A stretch of 64,000 nucleotides of DNA from Actinernus sp. WN-2022 (Eukaryota > Cnidaria > Anthozoa > Actiniaria > Actinernidae): assembly GCA_030867875.1 (NCBI GenBank), contig JAOWCC010000936.1, positions 78,587,032 to 78,651,031 of the forward strand. Reading direction: 5' to 3'. Positions within the stretch are counted from its first letter, which is position 1. Every line of letters starts with the position of its first letter. Below, piece after piece: positions 51,677-62,023 of the stretch. A program made the position numbers and the translations under genes. Below the pieces are notes generated by a model, which worked only from the letters and a program-made list of their open reading frames with translations, was not told where the DNA came from and ran no database searches.

Positions 51677-54600
51677 GTGTTTATAAATATATACAATGTA
51701 TCTAAGAATATATACATTTACATGTATTTATAATTCTAAACACACACACAATAACACAACTAAAAATAAGCTACCCAACCTAAATAAGAAAATCTTATGA
51801 GCATATTTAAAACAGATGATAGTAAATAGTAGATCCTTCTAAAAGTTTGTTACAACAACAACAATAACTTTTTATTTACTCTTAGATGGTAATCTTAATA
51901 CATAATTTACAACATTAATCTAAATACGAAAAAATAAGAGTGAGATGGACATGAAAAAACCTACATGTCAGGAACATTCAGGCACTAAGACGAAATGGAA
52001 AAATAGTGACATTGAATAGGTTAGATTAAGTAAATCAAGGTATGAAGGTATTTTTTTTTTAAACATCTTAAGTTTGTAAAAAAAATTAAATTGTTTGGTT
52101 GACAATCTATTTTTCATGGTAGCTATATCTAGTCTTCAAGAAAAAGGGCCTTTAATTTCTTTTTAAAGGAATTTCGTTTTAAATCTCTCAATTCTAGAGG
52201 GATTTTCTCCCAAATCTTAATACTATCATGGTATGTAATGTCTGCCTCAAGCTCAATTTATGATTTGTTCTGGCAAAGTTAATGAAATACAGTAAGTTTG
52301 TTTAGTAGTTTGACGTGTTTGATAGTGATGAGTGTCTGAAAGTGGAATAAACATTTCAGTGAATGTGTTGCATATTGTTTTGTGATATTATGTCATACAT
52401 GAATAGGCTAGAATGTAGTTTATGCATCAAGAGTCGGGGTATCTAATTTATGGAATAGAGGTGTGAGACAGAGTATAGTAATTTGCATTCAAAATTGTAC
52501 AAATTGCCTTTCTTTGAAGGATTCAAAGAGGTTCAGTTATAGAAGAATATGTACAATGTATTACTCCAAAGTAGGTTTGAGTAGTTTAGATGTGGGTACA
52601 GCAGGGAGTAATATAACTGTTTTAAGACTTCTGGAGGGTCATAAGGTTTTGCTTTATATAACATTAATACCTACATGTATAGTGTAGTCCTGATAGAGGC
52701 AATGTGGTCTTTCCATGTAAATTTTTTATCAAGTATTATCCCTAGATATTTACATGCACATGTAGTATGATCTTTTTCTTTAATAATTAATTCTGTATTT
52801 ATTGTTATGATTGGAGAGGTACAAATGTATATGTTTTGTACACATGAATCTGTTTTTTATATGATAATACATAAAGACTAGAATGACTTACATGTGTTAT
52901 GATTTTTTTCTATTATATTGCAGTGTTTCTGCAGCAGCTTTTGTTTCAAGGCCTCTAAATATTATGAATCACAGATTCCCATCTCACCTGTATGGACAAG
53001 AATTGGTGAACAGTAAGCTATAGTACATGTACCTGTAGTTACCTTCCATATAAGAACTGTTTGAGTGTTGTCTAGCTACTATCAGCTTAGTCTACAAGTC
53101 TTACAAAAGGGTTAGAGACTTTATGGGTGTGTTTTATTGACTGAGTTCATTGTACATGTACTGAGTCAGCAAGTGCGTGACTATTTCTCTTGTGAATAAA
53201 ACACAAGCATGAAGTCATTTAATATTCCAACCATGTGCCAACCCTTTACCACCCTCAATGATATTGTACCTATTTGAATCTCGCAGTAAGCACAAACTGC
53301 TTGATGTTATTTTCGAGAAGCGTGATTAGCCTACAAATGTTTTTTTTTTTAATTGTGAAACAGCTTTTTATATGCCAGTGAAATTATGATTTGTTTCATT
53401 TCCATGACCCGTCAATTGCCTTTTTTGTGTTGATCATGACTTGAGAATTGAGTAATGAACTTTTTACCATTAATTGTGATTGCCTTTCTTCTTTGTTTTC
53501 AAATAATGCTGATCCCGGAAGTGACATGGACAATCTCGTTCGCAGGCTAGCTTTTTTCCTCGTGAAATAGCCATTTTATTATCTGGAAATCGTGAAATGG
53601 GCATTTAATTTTCTGTGAAATGTGATCAGACCCCCCTCCCCAACCCTCATCATTATGTGCACTATTGTAGCAAAAAATGTAGATTTTAATGGGAAAAGGT
53701 GTAGTAAACTATTGAGTATTTTAACTTCAAATCATCATTTGCTTACTCAGGTGGTATTGTAGAAAGCCAAATACCAACAGATTGCAGATTGGTTAACAAC
53801 ATGTTAGTTATTGTCTAGAACCGTGACCTATCAAACAAAAAAACACTGTTAAATGCTCAACCTGTATTGGCTGCAGGAGTTCACATGTTACCGTAATTAT
53901 AGGTGAAGACTTGCCCAGTTGCTAATGTCTTACTGCTGTTGTCTATTTTGATAAGGCCAAAGAAGTTTGCCTTATTACAGGACAATGATACATCATTTAG
54001 GTAAGGACAATCTAAGAAATAGAGGATACATATAAATTATTACGTGGCTGTGCAGAGATATCGAATTCTTTATATTTAAGTAGTTAGTTTGATAACTCAC
54101 AAGTGAGTGCAGGTAATGAGTGAGTTATCAAGTTAAACATGATATTTTAAAAAGTAGTTAGTTTGATAACTCTCAAGTGAATGCAAGTAATGAGTGAGTT
54201 ATCAAGTTAAACTTGAGAAGATGAAGTCTGTATCTCCAAGCAGCCGTGTAATTTACTTTTTATTACATGAAACGACCTGTTGAGCATGTTCATATCTAAT
54301 TTTGAAAATCAACAAAGTTTCTTTAAGATCAAATGTATTTGCTCAAGATAGCAGAGGTAAAAAAAGCTCAAATCAGGCAAGATAGGTTTTGGTCTGTGAA
54401 GTGATATCCTACATGTGTTAAGTGACAGCAATGATATCCTCGCTGGAGGCAGTGTGACATCATTCGTATGTTTTTTTTTACTATCAGCTGACCAGTATAC
54501 TATCAGTACTGAATACCCTGGTATGACTAGCGTGTGTTCATGTTGGAAACTTTTGTCTTTACATTGCTGCATAACACAAAAACATGGATTAAAAAATATA

Positions 54601-57600
54601 TAAAATAATAATAGTTACCAGTAATATGATCATTAAATTATTTAACAAATAAAGAAGCCTTAGCCATGTTTTATACTATCTTCAAAAACTCATGAATAAT
54701 TCATGAGCATTTTGTCCAATCAGATGAAGCAAATCACTCACGTGCATGCTCCTTTATACCCGATAAAACGCAAGGGTCGTTATACAACTTTTCACTGTAC
54801 GAGTGTGGCCCTAAATAAAACTTTGTTTCCTTTGTTCAACAAAGGAAAAAGGGTATAAAGGAGCATGCACATGAGTGATTCGCTTCACCTGATTGGACAA
54901 AATGCTCATGAATTATTCATGAGTTTTTGAAGATAGTATAAAACATGGCTAAGGCTTCTTTATTTGTTAAATAATTTAATGATCATATTACTGGTAACTA
55001 TTATTATTTTATATTTGTTCAACAAAGGAAAAAGGCCTCAACCATGAAGTTTTATATAGGGCCACACTTGTACAGTGAAAATGGTACATGAAGACCCTCT
55101 TAGTCAATCCTCATGAAACCAAGGGCTTAACCGTGAATCTTTATAAAGACCCTCACTCGTACAGTGAAAGTCCTTAAAAAGACCCTTACGGGAAATCTCA
55201 GTTCATAAGATGAGACTCGGGGTTGCTCACCCAACGGTCTAAGTGCAATGACTCGAGGAGCTCGAAGACAAAGGCCCCTTGGCTCACAGTTATTACTCAT
55301 ACGCAACCTAAAAACAAATAATTATTCGCTTTTCATCTAAATTTCTGAAAATTATCTTTTAGAAGTAATGTTTTTGAAGCCGTTTAATAAACTCCCAGCA
55401 CGTGTTTTATCAGATCTCGGGCTGCGCCCTCAAGTTTTTATATCTGATAAAACACTGCTGCTCGTTTATTAAACTATACATAAAACACGATGGGCATTTG
55501 AGAACACGAGAGAAATGTTAAAGCACAAGCCGAAGGCACATGCTTTCAACATTTCTCGAGTGTTCTCAAATCACCAGAGTGTTTTATGATAGTATAAAAC
55601 ATGGGTTTAAGGCTTCTTTATCTGTTTTATAATATAGATTTACACGCGCGATGAAAGGAAATCGCCAAACACGGCAAACCATGTTATATATATACTCTGA
55701 TAAAACATAGCTTTTTATCCAATCAGAGCATGCGTACTATCATATCTATATTATAATATCATATAAAGCAGTGTGGAATACATGTATTTAAAGTGCAAGT
55801 ATAATGTCAAAAAAAGGAAAATTTATATTGTCTATTGTGTTTGTTTCTCACAAAAAGGTAACATTTCTGCCCTTTAACTCTTTGTCGTCCGATCGTGTGT
55901 GAGCTCAATTGGTGAAATCCTGAGTGCTAACTCAACCCTCCCCACTCAGTTCAAGTTTGGCTAGCCCGGGGCAGTTAAATACTGCTGACTTTTTAAGCCG
56001 AGGGCTCAAGCTTTCTCCACAATGCCATTCGGGTGAATTCTACGAACTGGTCGACGGTAGGTAAATTTACAACTTCTGTAGGGTTTCCAATGAAATGTGC
56101 TCTAATTTTGGAGAAAAATGCCACTGTCAGAGAGCTTGAGGTCATCATTAAGTCTGAGGACGGCTGAAAACTACTTGGTTTGCTTTTAGTAGGCCTTGTG
56201 AGGGGATTTCACAGGGTTTTTCCGTTGTGTTTCTGCTTTCAGACACAGGAAAAAAATATTCACTGAAATCCTTGAACTCCTGCAGTTGGCAGTCTTTTAT
56301 CCCTACTCAACCTATTAGGATGTGTTTTTGTCACTTTAAAGCAACGGCTTGAGTCCAAATCACCGCTCTTGACTGTAGGGGTAAAAGACTTTAAAAAAAA
56401 AAACCTACCGGAGTCCCAGAAGGGGGGACCCCTTGTGATTTTTTTTGGCCATTACCCAGCATGCAATTTGGAGGTGGGAGCAGGAACATATGGTCGAGTG
56501 AAATGCAGTGCAAACATCGGCGTGGTTCACCGTCGCTTGGTGTGTTTTGTGAAAACAAACCTGCTGGTTGGAAAGATTAAACAAGGTACTGTAACGACCG
56601 AGTGGTGATTTTGTGTTTGCTCTTGATTTCAAGTGCGAATGGGAAGGTTTTTTTGAGCCGATTTTCAGCTCCTCGAAATTCGTGAAAATCGAAGAAACGA
56701 AACAATCGCCAAAACAAATGAGCTTTTCTCCATAGTGAAAGAGTCGAGCGATCCCTGTTATAGCTCTGACTTTGAAGCCATACATCCCTTCGCATAATAT
56801 CGCCACATCGTCTTTCCATCATGTCTAGACGTGATGCAATAATTTTTCTAGTAACGGACTCATGCGTCTCCTATTTACAGGCTCGGACGGTAAAGAGTTA
56901 ATCCCTAATATTGGTTACTTTTCCTTACTTACTCCCTCCTTAGAGAAAACTACTACAAAAAAATCCCGCAGGTGAATCAATCCCGCAATTCGGGTAGCGT
57001 TTATTCTAGTTTAATTTCTGCTCCTGCCTCTCAAAGAAAACTAATTTAGACAACTGAAGTATATTAGAAATATAATTTGGGGCAAAAAGAGTTAATGTTG
57101 TTTTATGGCTTTACTTGCACTTTAATTTATATCATGATCTCTAAACAACAAATTACAATCTTGGACAAAATAGTTAACACATTTTCGTAAAATGGGTTTT
57201 AAAAATAGCTGCACTCTATTTCTCAGCCCCCCTCCCCCATCATGACAATGTTGATTTGGCCCTTCTTTGTGTGCTGAATTTGTTGCAGCAACTCGCAATC
57301 AACATTAATAGGGAGACGCGAGTCCGTCGAGTAGTTCTTTTTGCCAATACAAACGTTTTAGTGTGACAATGCCTATAAAATTACGATGTAAGCACAGGCA
57401 GCCCAAGCTCAAAGTTTGAATTTATTTGACAGTTGAACTACGAAGGTTCAAACATCCAGAATATCTGGTATTTTATTGCACTAAATGGGAAATGAATAAC
57501 ACAATAAACTTGCTTTGATGAAGATTAAGTTGTTGTGTCTTGAATTTGGGGGTTTGGGGGCCGATTTAACGAGTTTCTAGGAAACATGGATTCACTCTAC

Positions 57601-60600
57601 ATTAAGTTAGGAAAGGCAGGCAAGCGGACGCGATGGCGTGTTCACATACCTGTCATCTCCACGGCAAAAATGACCCTTAAATCCATTCAATCGACGTGAT
57701 ACTTCTGGATCCCGTAGACAGATCTCCTTGCTGCGTCTCCTCCAAGTTTCATGACCAAACATTCAAAGACTACCGAGAAATGATTTTTGTCACCTCGAAT
57801 TTCGCCGTCCCAAACACCTCTCCACACTTTGACGAGCCACCGGAAGTCCAACCGAAAGGATGCCTCGTTTTGGAGTTGAAAATCACCGCCGCACCAATTG
57901 GATGGGAAAGCTCCAAAACGAGGCATCCTTTCGGTTGGACTTCCGGTGGCTCGTCAAAGTGTGGAGAGGTGTTTGGGACGGCGAAATTCGAGGTGACAAA
58001 AATAATTTCTCGGTAGTCTTTGAATGTTTGGTCATGAAACTTGGAGGATACGCAGCAAGGAGATCTGTCTACGGGATCCAGAAGTATCACGTCGATTGAA
58101 TGGATTTAAGGGTCATTTTTGCCGTGGAGATGACAGGTATGTGAACACGCCATCGCGTCCGCTTGCCTGCCTTTCCTAACTTAATGTAGAGTGAATCCAT
58201 GTTTCCTAGAAACTCGTTAAATCGGCCCCCAAACCCCCAAATTCAAGACACAACAACTTAATCTTCATCAAAGCAAGTTTATTGTGTTATTCATTTCCCA
58301 TTTAGTGCAATAAAATACCAGATATTCTGGATGTTTGAACCTTCGTAGTTCAACTGTCAAATAAATTCAAACTTTGAGCTTGGGCTGCCTGTGATGTAAG
58401 ATTGTAGAATAAAACATGTATTTTGTTTACTGTTGATTATTCATGTGTTTATATTTTACGTAAGGCCTGGGACAGAAGAGATTCTAGTGGGAGGTACAAG
58501 TCGGCAGGCTGATCAACTCCTGTGGTACATGACAAATTACAAATTGTGAACCATTATCCAGTTAATGATGATTGTAATGGAGTAATTAATGATATTATCG
58601 TTGTGTTCTTGACAGCACTTTACCCAACAAAGATGACGATGGCGGAAGTCATGGCAACACTTCCAACAATCGCGAGGACGTTCAAAATAAACCAGTCGAG
58701 TCACGCTCTAAAGGAGAGTGCGTTACACATGCCGGGATTCATGATGCCACGCATGGAGTAACACAATATGTTAGTGACCAAACACCTTTGGACGAACTTA
58801 TATGCCAAGTTGATCGAGTGACTATCACTACTTCGATTTTATCCAAAGAGAATCCCAACGCCATCGGAAACAGAACTGAACTTGAAGACACGAAAACCAC
58901 CAATAGAACTTCACTGACAGAGCTCCAGAAGAAAGGAGCATCCATTGTGATCCAAAAGGAGTTGCCTTGTCACGGGTCACACAATCAGGCTTCTAGTAAT
59001 CTAGTAAATACCACTGAGCAATTCAACACAAATTCCTCGACAGCAACATCAGTTACCAAGGTACAGCCAGAAGTTTCTACGAAGGAACTGTTTTTACTTT
59101 CTGTCCAGGAGATATTAAATATGTGGTTTACCCAATCGACTCTAGAGTTTCTCGGTATTAATAAGAAAGACAGAAGAAAAAGAAAGGAAAGAACAGATGA
59201 TGGAGAGGATAAAGGTAGGCTGTATCTTTGTGAAATCAGATTGATAGGGAAATGGACAGGAAAATTCCGAGTAGTACTTTACTCAAGATCACACAGAACA
59301 TGTCTGCACAGTTGCAGCCTATGAAAGTGGGTTTGGTATTCATGTGGTCATGATTTTGAATCATAACTTTTTAGTGCAGTATTTGTTCAGACCTTTTTGT
59401 TCATTTTGATGACAATTTTAGCCTGAATTTCAGCCGTCTCCTCTGGGTTCGTTCCTCCCGAGAGAGACGTCTGAATTCAATAGACGCTAATGCCGTCCAG
59501 TGACGTCACTACCAGAAAACCTGGTAGTGATTTTTGATTGGTTCATATTCTATAATTTCGCATAATTATCATAATTATCAGCCGAGAAGACGGCAGGATT
59601 CGCTTTGGACTCGCGATTGTTGCTCGTCGAGTTTCAGTGGAGTGATTGTCTTTGGCAAAGACCTTGAATTCGTAAGGAAAACATCTGGAAATGGATTGAA
59701 AGTGTCCTGCACAATAACCGGCCGACTAACCTGTAAACATGTACATTTTATCGCGTCGCGTCCGCGGGGTTGTTGACAATCGATTATTTGTTCACACTCG
59801 CAGTGGTATTAAAGAATGTCGCTACTCTCTTCAAGGAACTGTTCTTTCACGTAAATGAGGCTTAGTATTTCTTCGAAAATTCTCCATTATCCTTTCATGT
59901 TTTTCTACTTTTCTGTTGCATCATTTACGTAGGTAATATCTCGTAGCTGTGTCGATTCGAACGGCAGATCGCGAGACCGTGTACCAAGATCAACGGAAAG
60001 ACAAAGATCAACTGTACTTTGCCTCCAAATATAATATAACGATTTGTTGCTTCGGAAAGGCTTTCACAACATAAGAGGCACTTGAGAAGCAAATGGGATG
60101 GAGATATATAATATAGGTAAGGCTTTTATTTTGGTCGGCATAATCTCAAATAAATATTTCTCACGAACTCTTACTACCGCCGTGACAGTTCTATTTGCAT
60201 AAATTCAATTGTTAATCCGCCTTGACGTCACTGGACGGCATTAGCGTCTATTGAATTCAGACGTCTCTCTCGGGAGGAAAGAACCCAGAGGAGACGGCTG
60301 AAATTCAGGCTATGACAATTTACGATTGTGTTTATATTTCAGATGACGATGAAGAAGAGGAACAATTGAACAGCCTAACATTTGCAGAGAAGGCGTTACA
60401 GTTCTTGAAGCCAACTAATTATGAAGACGATGATGATGATGATGTTGATGATGACAAAGGGCTAGATAATAATAGTGGAGCATCTGAAGATATTACTATC
60501 AACGACGACAGTACACAGGTATTCCACGTACATTGTCACTGTTGTCGCATCTTCCAGAATTCTTGCATTAATCAATACGTCCACGGCCTAATACTGTAGC

Positions 60601-62023
60601 ATTCAGATAACTCCTCCACAACCCTCATAACTTGTACCAAATAATGCCGTACGTATACGTACCATACCTTAAAATCCTACACACCCTAGGGAAAGTCCCC
60701 CCAGAAATTACCACGTCAAATTGTACGAAAGCCTTCCGATACATGTGCCTGTATAATACAACCTGATTTTCCTAAAAAGCGCATTAGGATTTGACTAAAT
60801 TCAGATAAATCGTACAGGACGGAGGAGTAAATTGCTGGTAATGACCCTGACCACTTCTAATGACATTAATTGCTTATGTTGTTTGATTTTTTTGCAAGAG
60901 TTATGTGGTAGTTCCTCCGATCGAGTCACAGGTGGCCATAAGGCGACGGATTGTACTTCAGATGTTGGCTCAAGTGTGAGTAACAACCAACACATCCATT
61001 GTTACACCGTATATATAACACCTCCATTGTTACACCGTACTACACCTCCATTGTTACACCGTACAACACCTCCATTGTTACACCGCACTACACCTCCATT
61101 GTTACACCGCACTACACCTCCATTGTTACACCGCACTACACCTCCATTGTTACACCGTACTACACCTCTAGTGTTACGCCGTACTACACCTCCAGTGTTA
61201 CGCCGTACTACACCTCCAGTGTTACGCCGTACTACACCTCCATTGTTACGCCGTACTACACCTCCAGTGTTACGCCGTACTACACCTCCAGTGTTACGCC
61301 GTACTACACCTCCAGTGTTACGCCGTACTACACCTCCAGTGTTACACCGTACTACACCTCCAGTGTTCTCTCAATACTCGCTCTCGCACGAAAAGTTGTG
61401 ATTTTGTTTATAAAGATGAGTTTATTCCGACATCTTCCACACTGATTAAAATTTAGCGTAAGACTCAAAGAAAACATCGAAACTAAAATGGTTTGCTCAA
61501 CGTTAACGATGATCTATAATGATGATGTCAACTGAAAGTATACACGTGTCTACAGAAATACGGCCAGCGGCTCGATAGCCTCAGCTTCACAATCGATCGC
61601 CAGCTTTAATTGTCGTATTTCATGTGTGGAATTACTGTTTACCAACTTTCTTTCTACTTAAAGCCAGTAGTTATTTTCTAAAATCGTGAATTTCGATTCC
61701 CTGAAACTCAGTTTCGGACGGAGTAATGGATTAGCTGATTTTTTTAGAGTAGAATATAGTGAAGACAACAGTAAAGTATGCCGTAATCAACAAAAAATAC
61801 AAAACACTTTTTGAACGAAATTTTGTAGGAATTGTAGGAAAATCTGAAGTTCATAACTAGGCTTCTGAGAAAAATTCTACCTTCCGAAATATCGTGCTCC
61901 GCATCCCACTCTTGACTTGGTAATGTGGCTTTCTCTTTGTAGACTGCCGGATATTCTGAACGACTTGGGTCTCACAGTGACTGAACTTTCAACAGATCTG
62001 ACAGATCTGGTCCGCACGTTCAG
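45571..62023 (+). CDS. RPAP2: RPAP2, RNA polymerase II-associated protein 2 (CTD Ser5 phosphatase, Rtr1 family), 3' end not seen
   Basis: The join is 45571-45607, 45695-45755, 50101-50215, 51023-51121, 51312-51377, 52924-53012, 58465-58524, 58616-59214, 60343-60518, 60901-60975, then (after a gap) 61943-62023. The first ten exons are phase-consistent (1377 nt, 459 codons). The Rtr1/RPAP2 domain spans residues about 45-155: a basic N-terminus, helix EQKAHEIVERLVMEDDITQE, YITPTHYSDVVIERS, then zinc ligands in CGFPIC (C-x4-C) and FCSSFC (C-x3-C). The acidic middle and the C-terminal LPDILNDLGLTVTEL helix are RPAP2-like. The family dephosphorylates Ser5 of the Pol II C-terminal repeat and helps import Pol II. 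Exon 61943 needs a preceding phase-2 exon, which I could not find, so the model is incomplete. The last exons lie past 62023 or outside the window. Confidence 0.9.
45695..45755 (+). CDS. RPAP2: RPAP2 exon 2
   Basis: QSASGRKSVKDNKDAVEEKR, basic N-terminal region. Phase 1 in, phase 2 out; donor GTAGCC is weak but the phase fits exon 3. The 4.3-kb intron that follows holds element B, the pogo-like element and the large inverted repeat. Confidence 0.75.
46160..46501. mobile_element. poly-G foldback element B
   Basis: Ends AGCTCCGGGG (G run 46166-46190) and CCCCGGGACCTAGCT (C run 46473-46490). Next to them are GGACTCCCATATAAAAGGGG and the partner CATAAGGGAGTCCC. Inside are five copies of the (A)CCCCTAAAAGRTA motif and GGGCGTGGCTCA, as in element A (44426-44981). 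The subterminal GATGCTCGTCG is paired with CGACGAGCATC. Confidence 0.82.
46651..47353. mobile_element. pogo/Tc1-type non-autonomous element with TA target duplication
   Basis: Begins CAGTTGAATCCCGATAACTC and ends GAGTTATCCGGATTCAACTG, flanked on both sides by TA. Internal GGTTCGAGTTA repeats recur near both ends. CAGT ends and TA duplication fit the pogo/Tigger branch. 703 bp, no transposase frame. Confidence 0.8.
47575..49880. repeat. 2.3-kb imperfect inverted repeat in RPAP2 intron 2
   Basis: The arm 47575-48260 is mirrored by 48950-49880 with many small differences. Examples: CATGTAGTAGGTATATAGTT (47772 onward) against AACTATATGCCTACTACATG (49599 onward); GACGACAGTTCTGCAGTCTA against AGACTGCAGAATTGCAGAAC; TCTAGATCTGATGACAGGA against TCCTGTCATCAGATCTAGA. 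The spacer 48260-48950 contains a MITE (next entry). No coding frame survives in either arm. Confidence 0.85.
48272..48787. mobile_element. MITE with CCAGGAGTCCATTACCAGGAGC ends and seven 32-bp subterminal units
   Basis: ACCAGGAGTCCATTACCAGG at the left pairs with CCTGGTAATGGACTCATGGT at the right. Units begin at 48573, 48605, 48637, 48669, 48701, 48733 and 48765 (exactly 32 bp): GCTCCTGGTAATGACCTAAT plus ATGGAGATGCAC. It is homologous to 35919-36413. Confidence 0.88.
50101..50215 (+). CDS. RPAP2: RPAP2 exon 3
   Basis: QNLKSSIRSQVSAEQKAHEI then VERLVMEDDITQEYFLEI; the start of the Rtr1/RPAP2 domain. Phase 2 in, phase 0 out. Confidence 0.9.
50379..50665 (+). repeat. 16-bp tandem repeat (CATGTTTCATTGACTA)n
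   Basis: About 17 nearly identical 16-bp copies, with two copies extended by a TGTACATG insertion near 50545-50572. In RPAP2 intron 3. Confidence 0.95.
51023..51121 (+). CDS. RPAP2: RPAP2 exon 4
   Basis: GNYITPTHYSDVVIERSISK then VCGFPICSNPLTV: the conserved YITPxHYxDVVxER block and the first zinc pair C-x4-C. Phase 0-0. Confidence 0.95.
51312..51377 (+). CDS. RPAP2: RPAP2 exon 5
   Basis: VLQQKYKISTRRNRVYDITE then RK: the conserved KYKIS...VYDITERK block. Phase 0-0. Confidence 0.95.
51545..51680 (+). repeat. (AAT/AAC)n microsatellite
   Basis: An imperfect trinucleotide run of AAT and AAC, ending in a pure (AAT)n stretch at about 51640-51675. Confidence 0.95.
51880..52890 (-). mobile_element. 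LINE fragment (reverse transcriptase C-terminal half) in RPAP2 intron 5
   Basis: Minus-strand pieces: CKYLGIILDKKFTWKDHIAS, LYYSLLYPHLNYSNLLWSNT and IWEKIPLELRDLKRNSFKKK, broken by stops. The 3' tail is near 51870 (AACAACAATAACTTTTTATT). Confidence 0.85.
52924..53012 (+). CDS. RPAP2: RPAP2 exon 6
   Basis: CFCSSFCFKASKYYESQIPI then SPVWTRIGE: the second zinc pair C-x3-C and the conserved S-x-x-x-x-x-Q-I-P-x-S/T-P-V-W end of the Rtr1 domain. Phase 0 in, phase 2 out. The following intron (5.45 kb) has no exon and carries the elements listed next. Confidence 0.95.
54078..54212 (+). repeat. 74-bp direct repeat, two copies
   Basis: AAGTAGTTAGTTTGATAACT...GAGTTATCAAGTTAAAC occurs at 54078 and again at 54152. 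Each copy is itself partly palindromic (GATAACTC / GAGTTATC). Confidence 0.8.
54598..55013. mobile_element. foldback MITE (ATATAAAATAATAATAG ends)
   Basis: Arms of about 190 bp pair almost perfectly (for example ACATGGCTAAGGCTTCTTTA with TAAAGAAGCCTTAGCCATGT; CAAAAACTCATGAATAATTC with GAATTATTCATGAGTTTTTG). The loop is about 30-40 bp near 54800. Confidence 0.9.
55018..55311 (+). repeat. dispersed repeat family (copy also at 43774-43890)
   Basis: Starts CAACAAAGGAAAAAGGCCTC and ends GGCTCACAGTTATTACTCAT. It abuts the preceding MITE; part of its start (TTTGTTCAACAAAGGAAAAA) is also in the MITE loop at about 54833. The 55330-55780 stretch contains further TGATAAAACACTGCTGCTCG-type MITE pieces, also seen at 45010-45060. 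Confidence 0.65.
55874..56901. mobile_element. piggyBac-like non-autonomous element with TTAA borders
   Basis: TTAACTCTTTGTCGTCCGA at the left and TCGGACGGTAAAGAGTTAA at the right form a 19-bp imperfect inverted repeat that includes TTAA, the piggyBac target site. 1028 bp. No transposase recognised; short ORFs at 56369-56822 are without support. Confidence 0.65.
57393..58393. mobile_element. 1-kb near-perfect hairpin element with ATGTAAG target duplication
   Basis: Arms of almost 500 bp pair with very few mismatches around a centre at about 57893. The ends read CACAGGCAGCCCAAGC and GCTTGGGCTGCCTGTG. ATGTAAG flanks both sides (57386-57392 and 58394-58400). The loop holds GAAAATCACCGCCGCACC. 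No transposase. The two mirror-image ORFs inside are artefacts of the palindrome. Confidence 0.92.
58465..58524 (+). CDS. RPAP2: RPAP2 exon 7
   Basis: A 60-nt exon after ATTTTACGTAAG: PGTEEILVGGTSRQADQLL. Phase 2 in and out, fits both neighbours. No family motif, so support rests on phase and splice sites; the donor GTACAT is weak. Confidence 0.6.
58616..59214 (+). CDS. RPAP2: RPAP2 exon 8 (large, low-complexity middle)
   Basis: Phase 2 in (acceptor GTTCTTGACAG), phase 1 out. It begins TLPNKDDDGGSHGNTSNNRE and ends VQEILNMWFTQSTLEFLGIN with KKDRRKRKERTDDGEDK. The helix ending W-x-T-x-x-T-L-x-F-L corresponds to the conserved block after the RPAP2 linker. The middle is Ser/Thr-rich and disordered-looking. 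Confidence 0.9.
59419..60312. mobile_element. Mutator-like non-autonomous element, 90-bp inverted ends, 9-bp target duplication
   Basis: Begins TAGCCTGAATTTCAGCCG and ends CGGCTGAAATTCAGGCTA. The two terminal 90-bp repeats differ at about one base (GTTCGTTCC versus GTTCTTTCC). TGACAATTT flanks both sides (59410-59418 and 60313-60321). Long inverted ends plus a 9-bp duplication fit the Mutator superfamily. No transposase frame; it lies in RPAP2 intron 8. Confidence 0.85.
60343..60518 (+). CDS. RPAP2: RPAP2 exon 9 (acidic)
   Basis: DDEEEEQLNSLTFAEKALQF then LKPTNYEDDDDDDVDDDKGL; an acidic exon with a GAT-repeat-coded Asp run. Phase 1 in, phase 0 out. Confidence 0.85.
60901..60975 (+). CDS. RPAP2: RPAP2 exon 10 (tentative)
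   Basis: Acceptor TTTTTTTGCAAGAG; LCGSSSDRVTGGHKATDCTS then DVGSS; donor GTGAGT. Phase 0-0. No conserved motif; the frame stays open past the donor into the 24-bp repeat. Confidence 0.55.
61010..61370 (+). repeat. 24-bp tandem repeat, about 15 copies
   Basis: The unit CACCTCCATTGTTACACCGT+ACTA recurs every 24 bp, with an early ATT/CAC variant (to about 61150) and a later GTG/CGC variant. Period 24 keeps two plus-strand frames open (one reads (HRTTPPLL)n, the other (YTSIVTPY)n). It lies immediately after the exon 10 donor, in the intron where an RPAP2 exon appears to be missing. Confidence 0.95.
61943..62023 (+). CDS. RPAP2: RPAP2 C-terminal exon
   Basis: Acceptor CTTTCTCTTTGTAG, donor GTAAGT. 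The frame LPDILNDLGLTVTELSTDLT then DLVRTF matches the RPAP2 C-terminal helix ending L-V-R-T-F. It needs a phase-2 predecessor, but exon 10 ends in phase 0, so at least one exon of 3n+2 length is unseen between them. Confidence 0.85.

Noticed and set aside
57687..58099. Mirror-image ORFs of 79-106 codons
   Set aside because: They are the same sequence read on both arms of the 1-kb palindrome; no domain.
60999..61445. 148-codon plus-strand frame with (YTSIVTPY)n
   Set aside because: Second open frame of the 24-bp repeat; a by-product of a period divisible by three.
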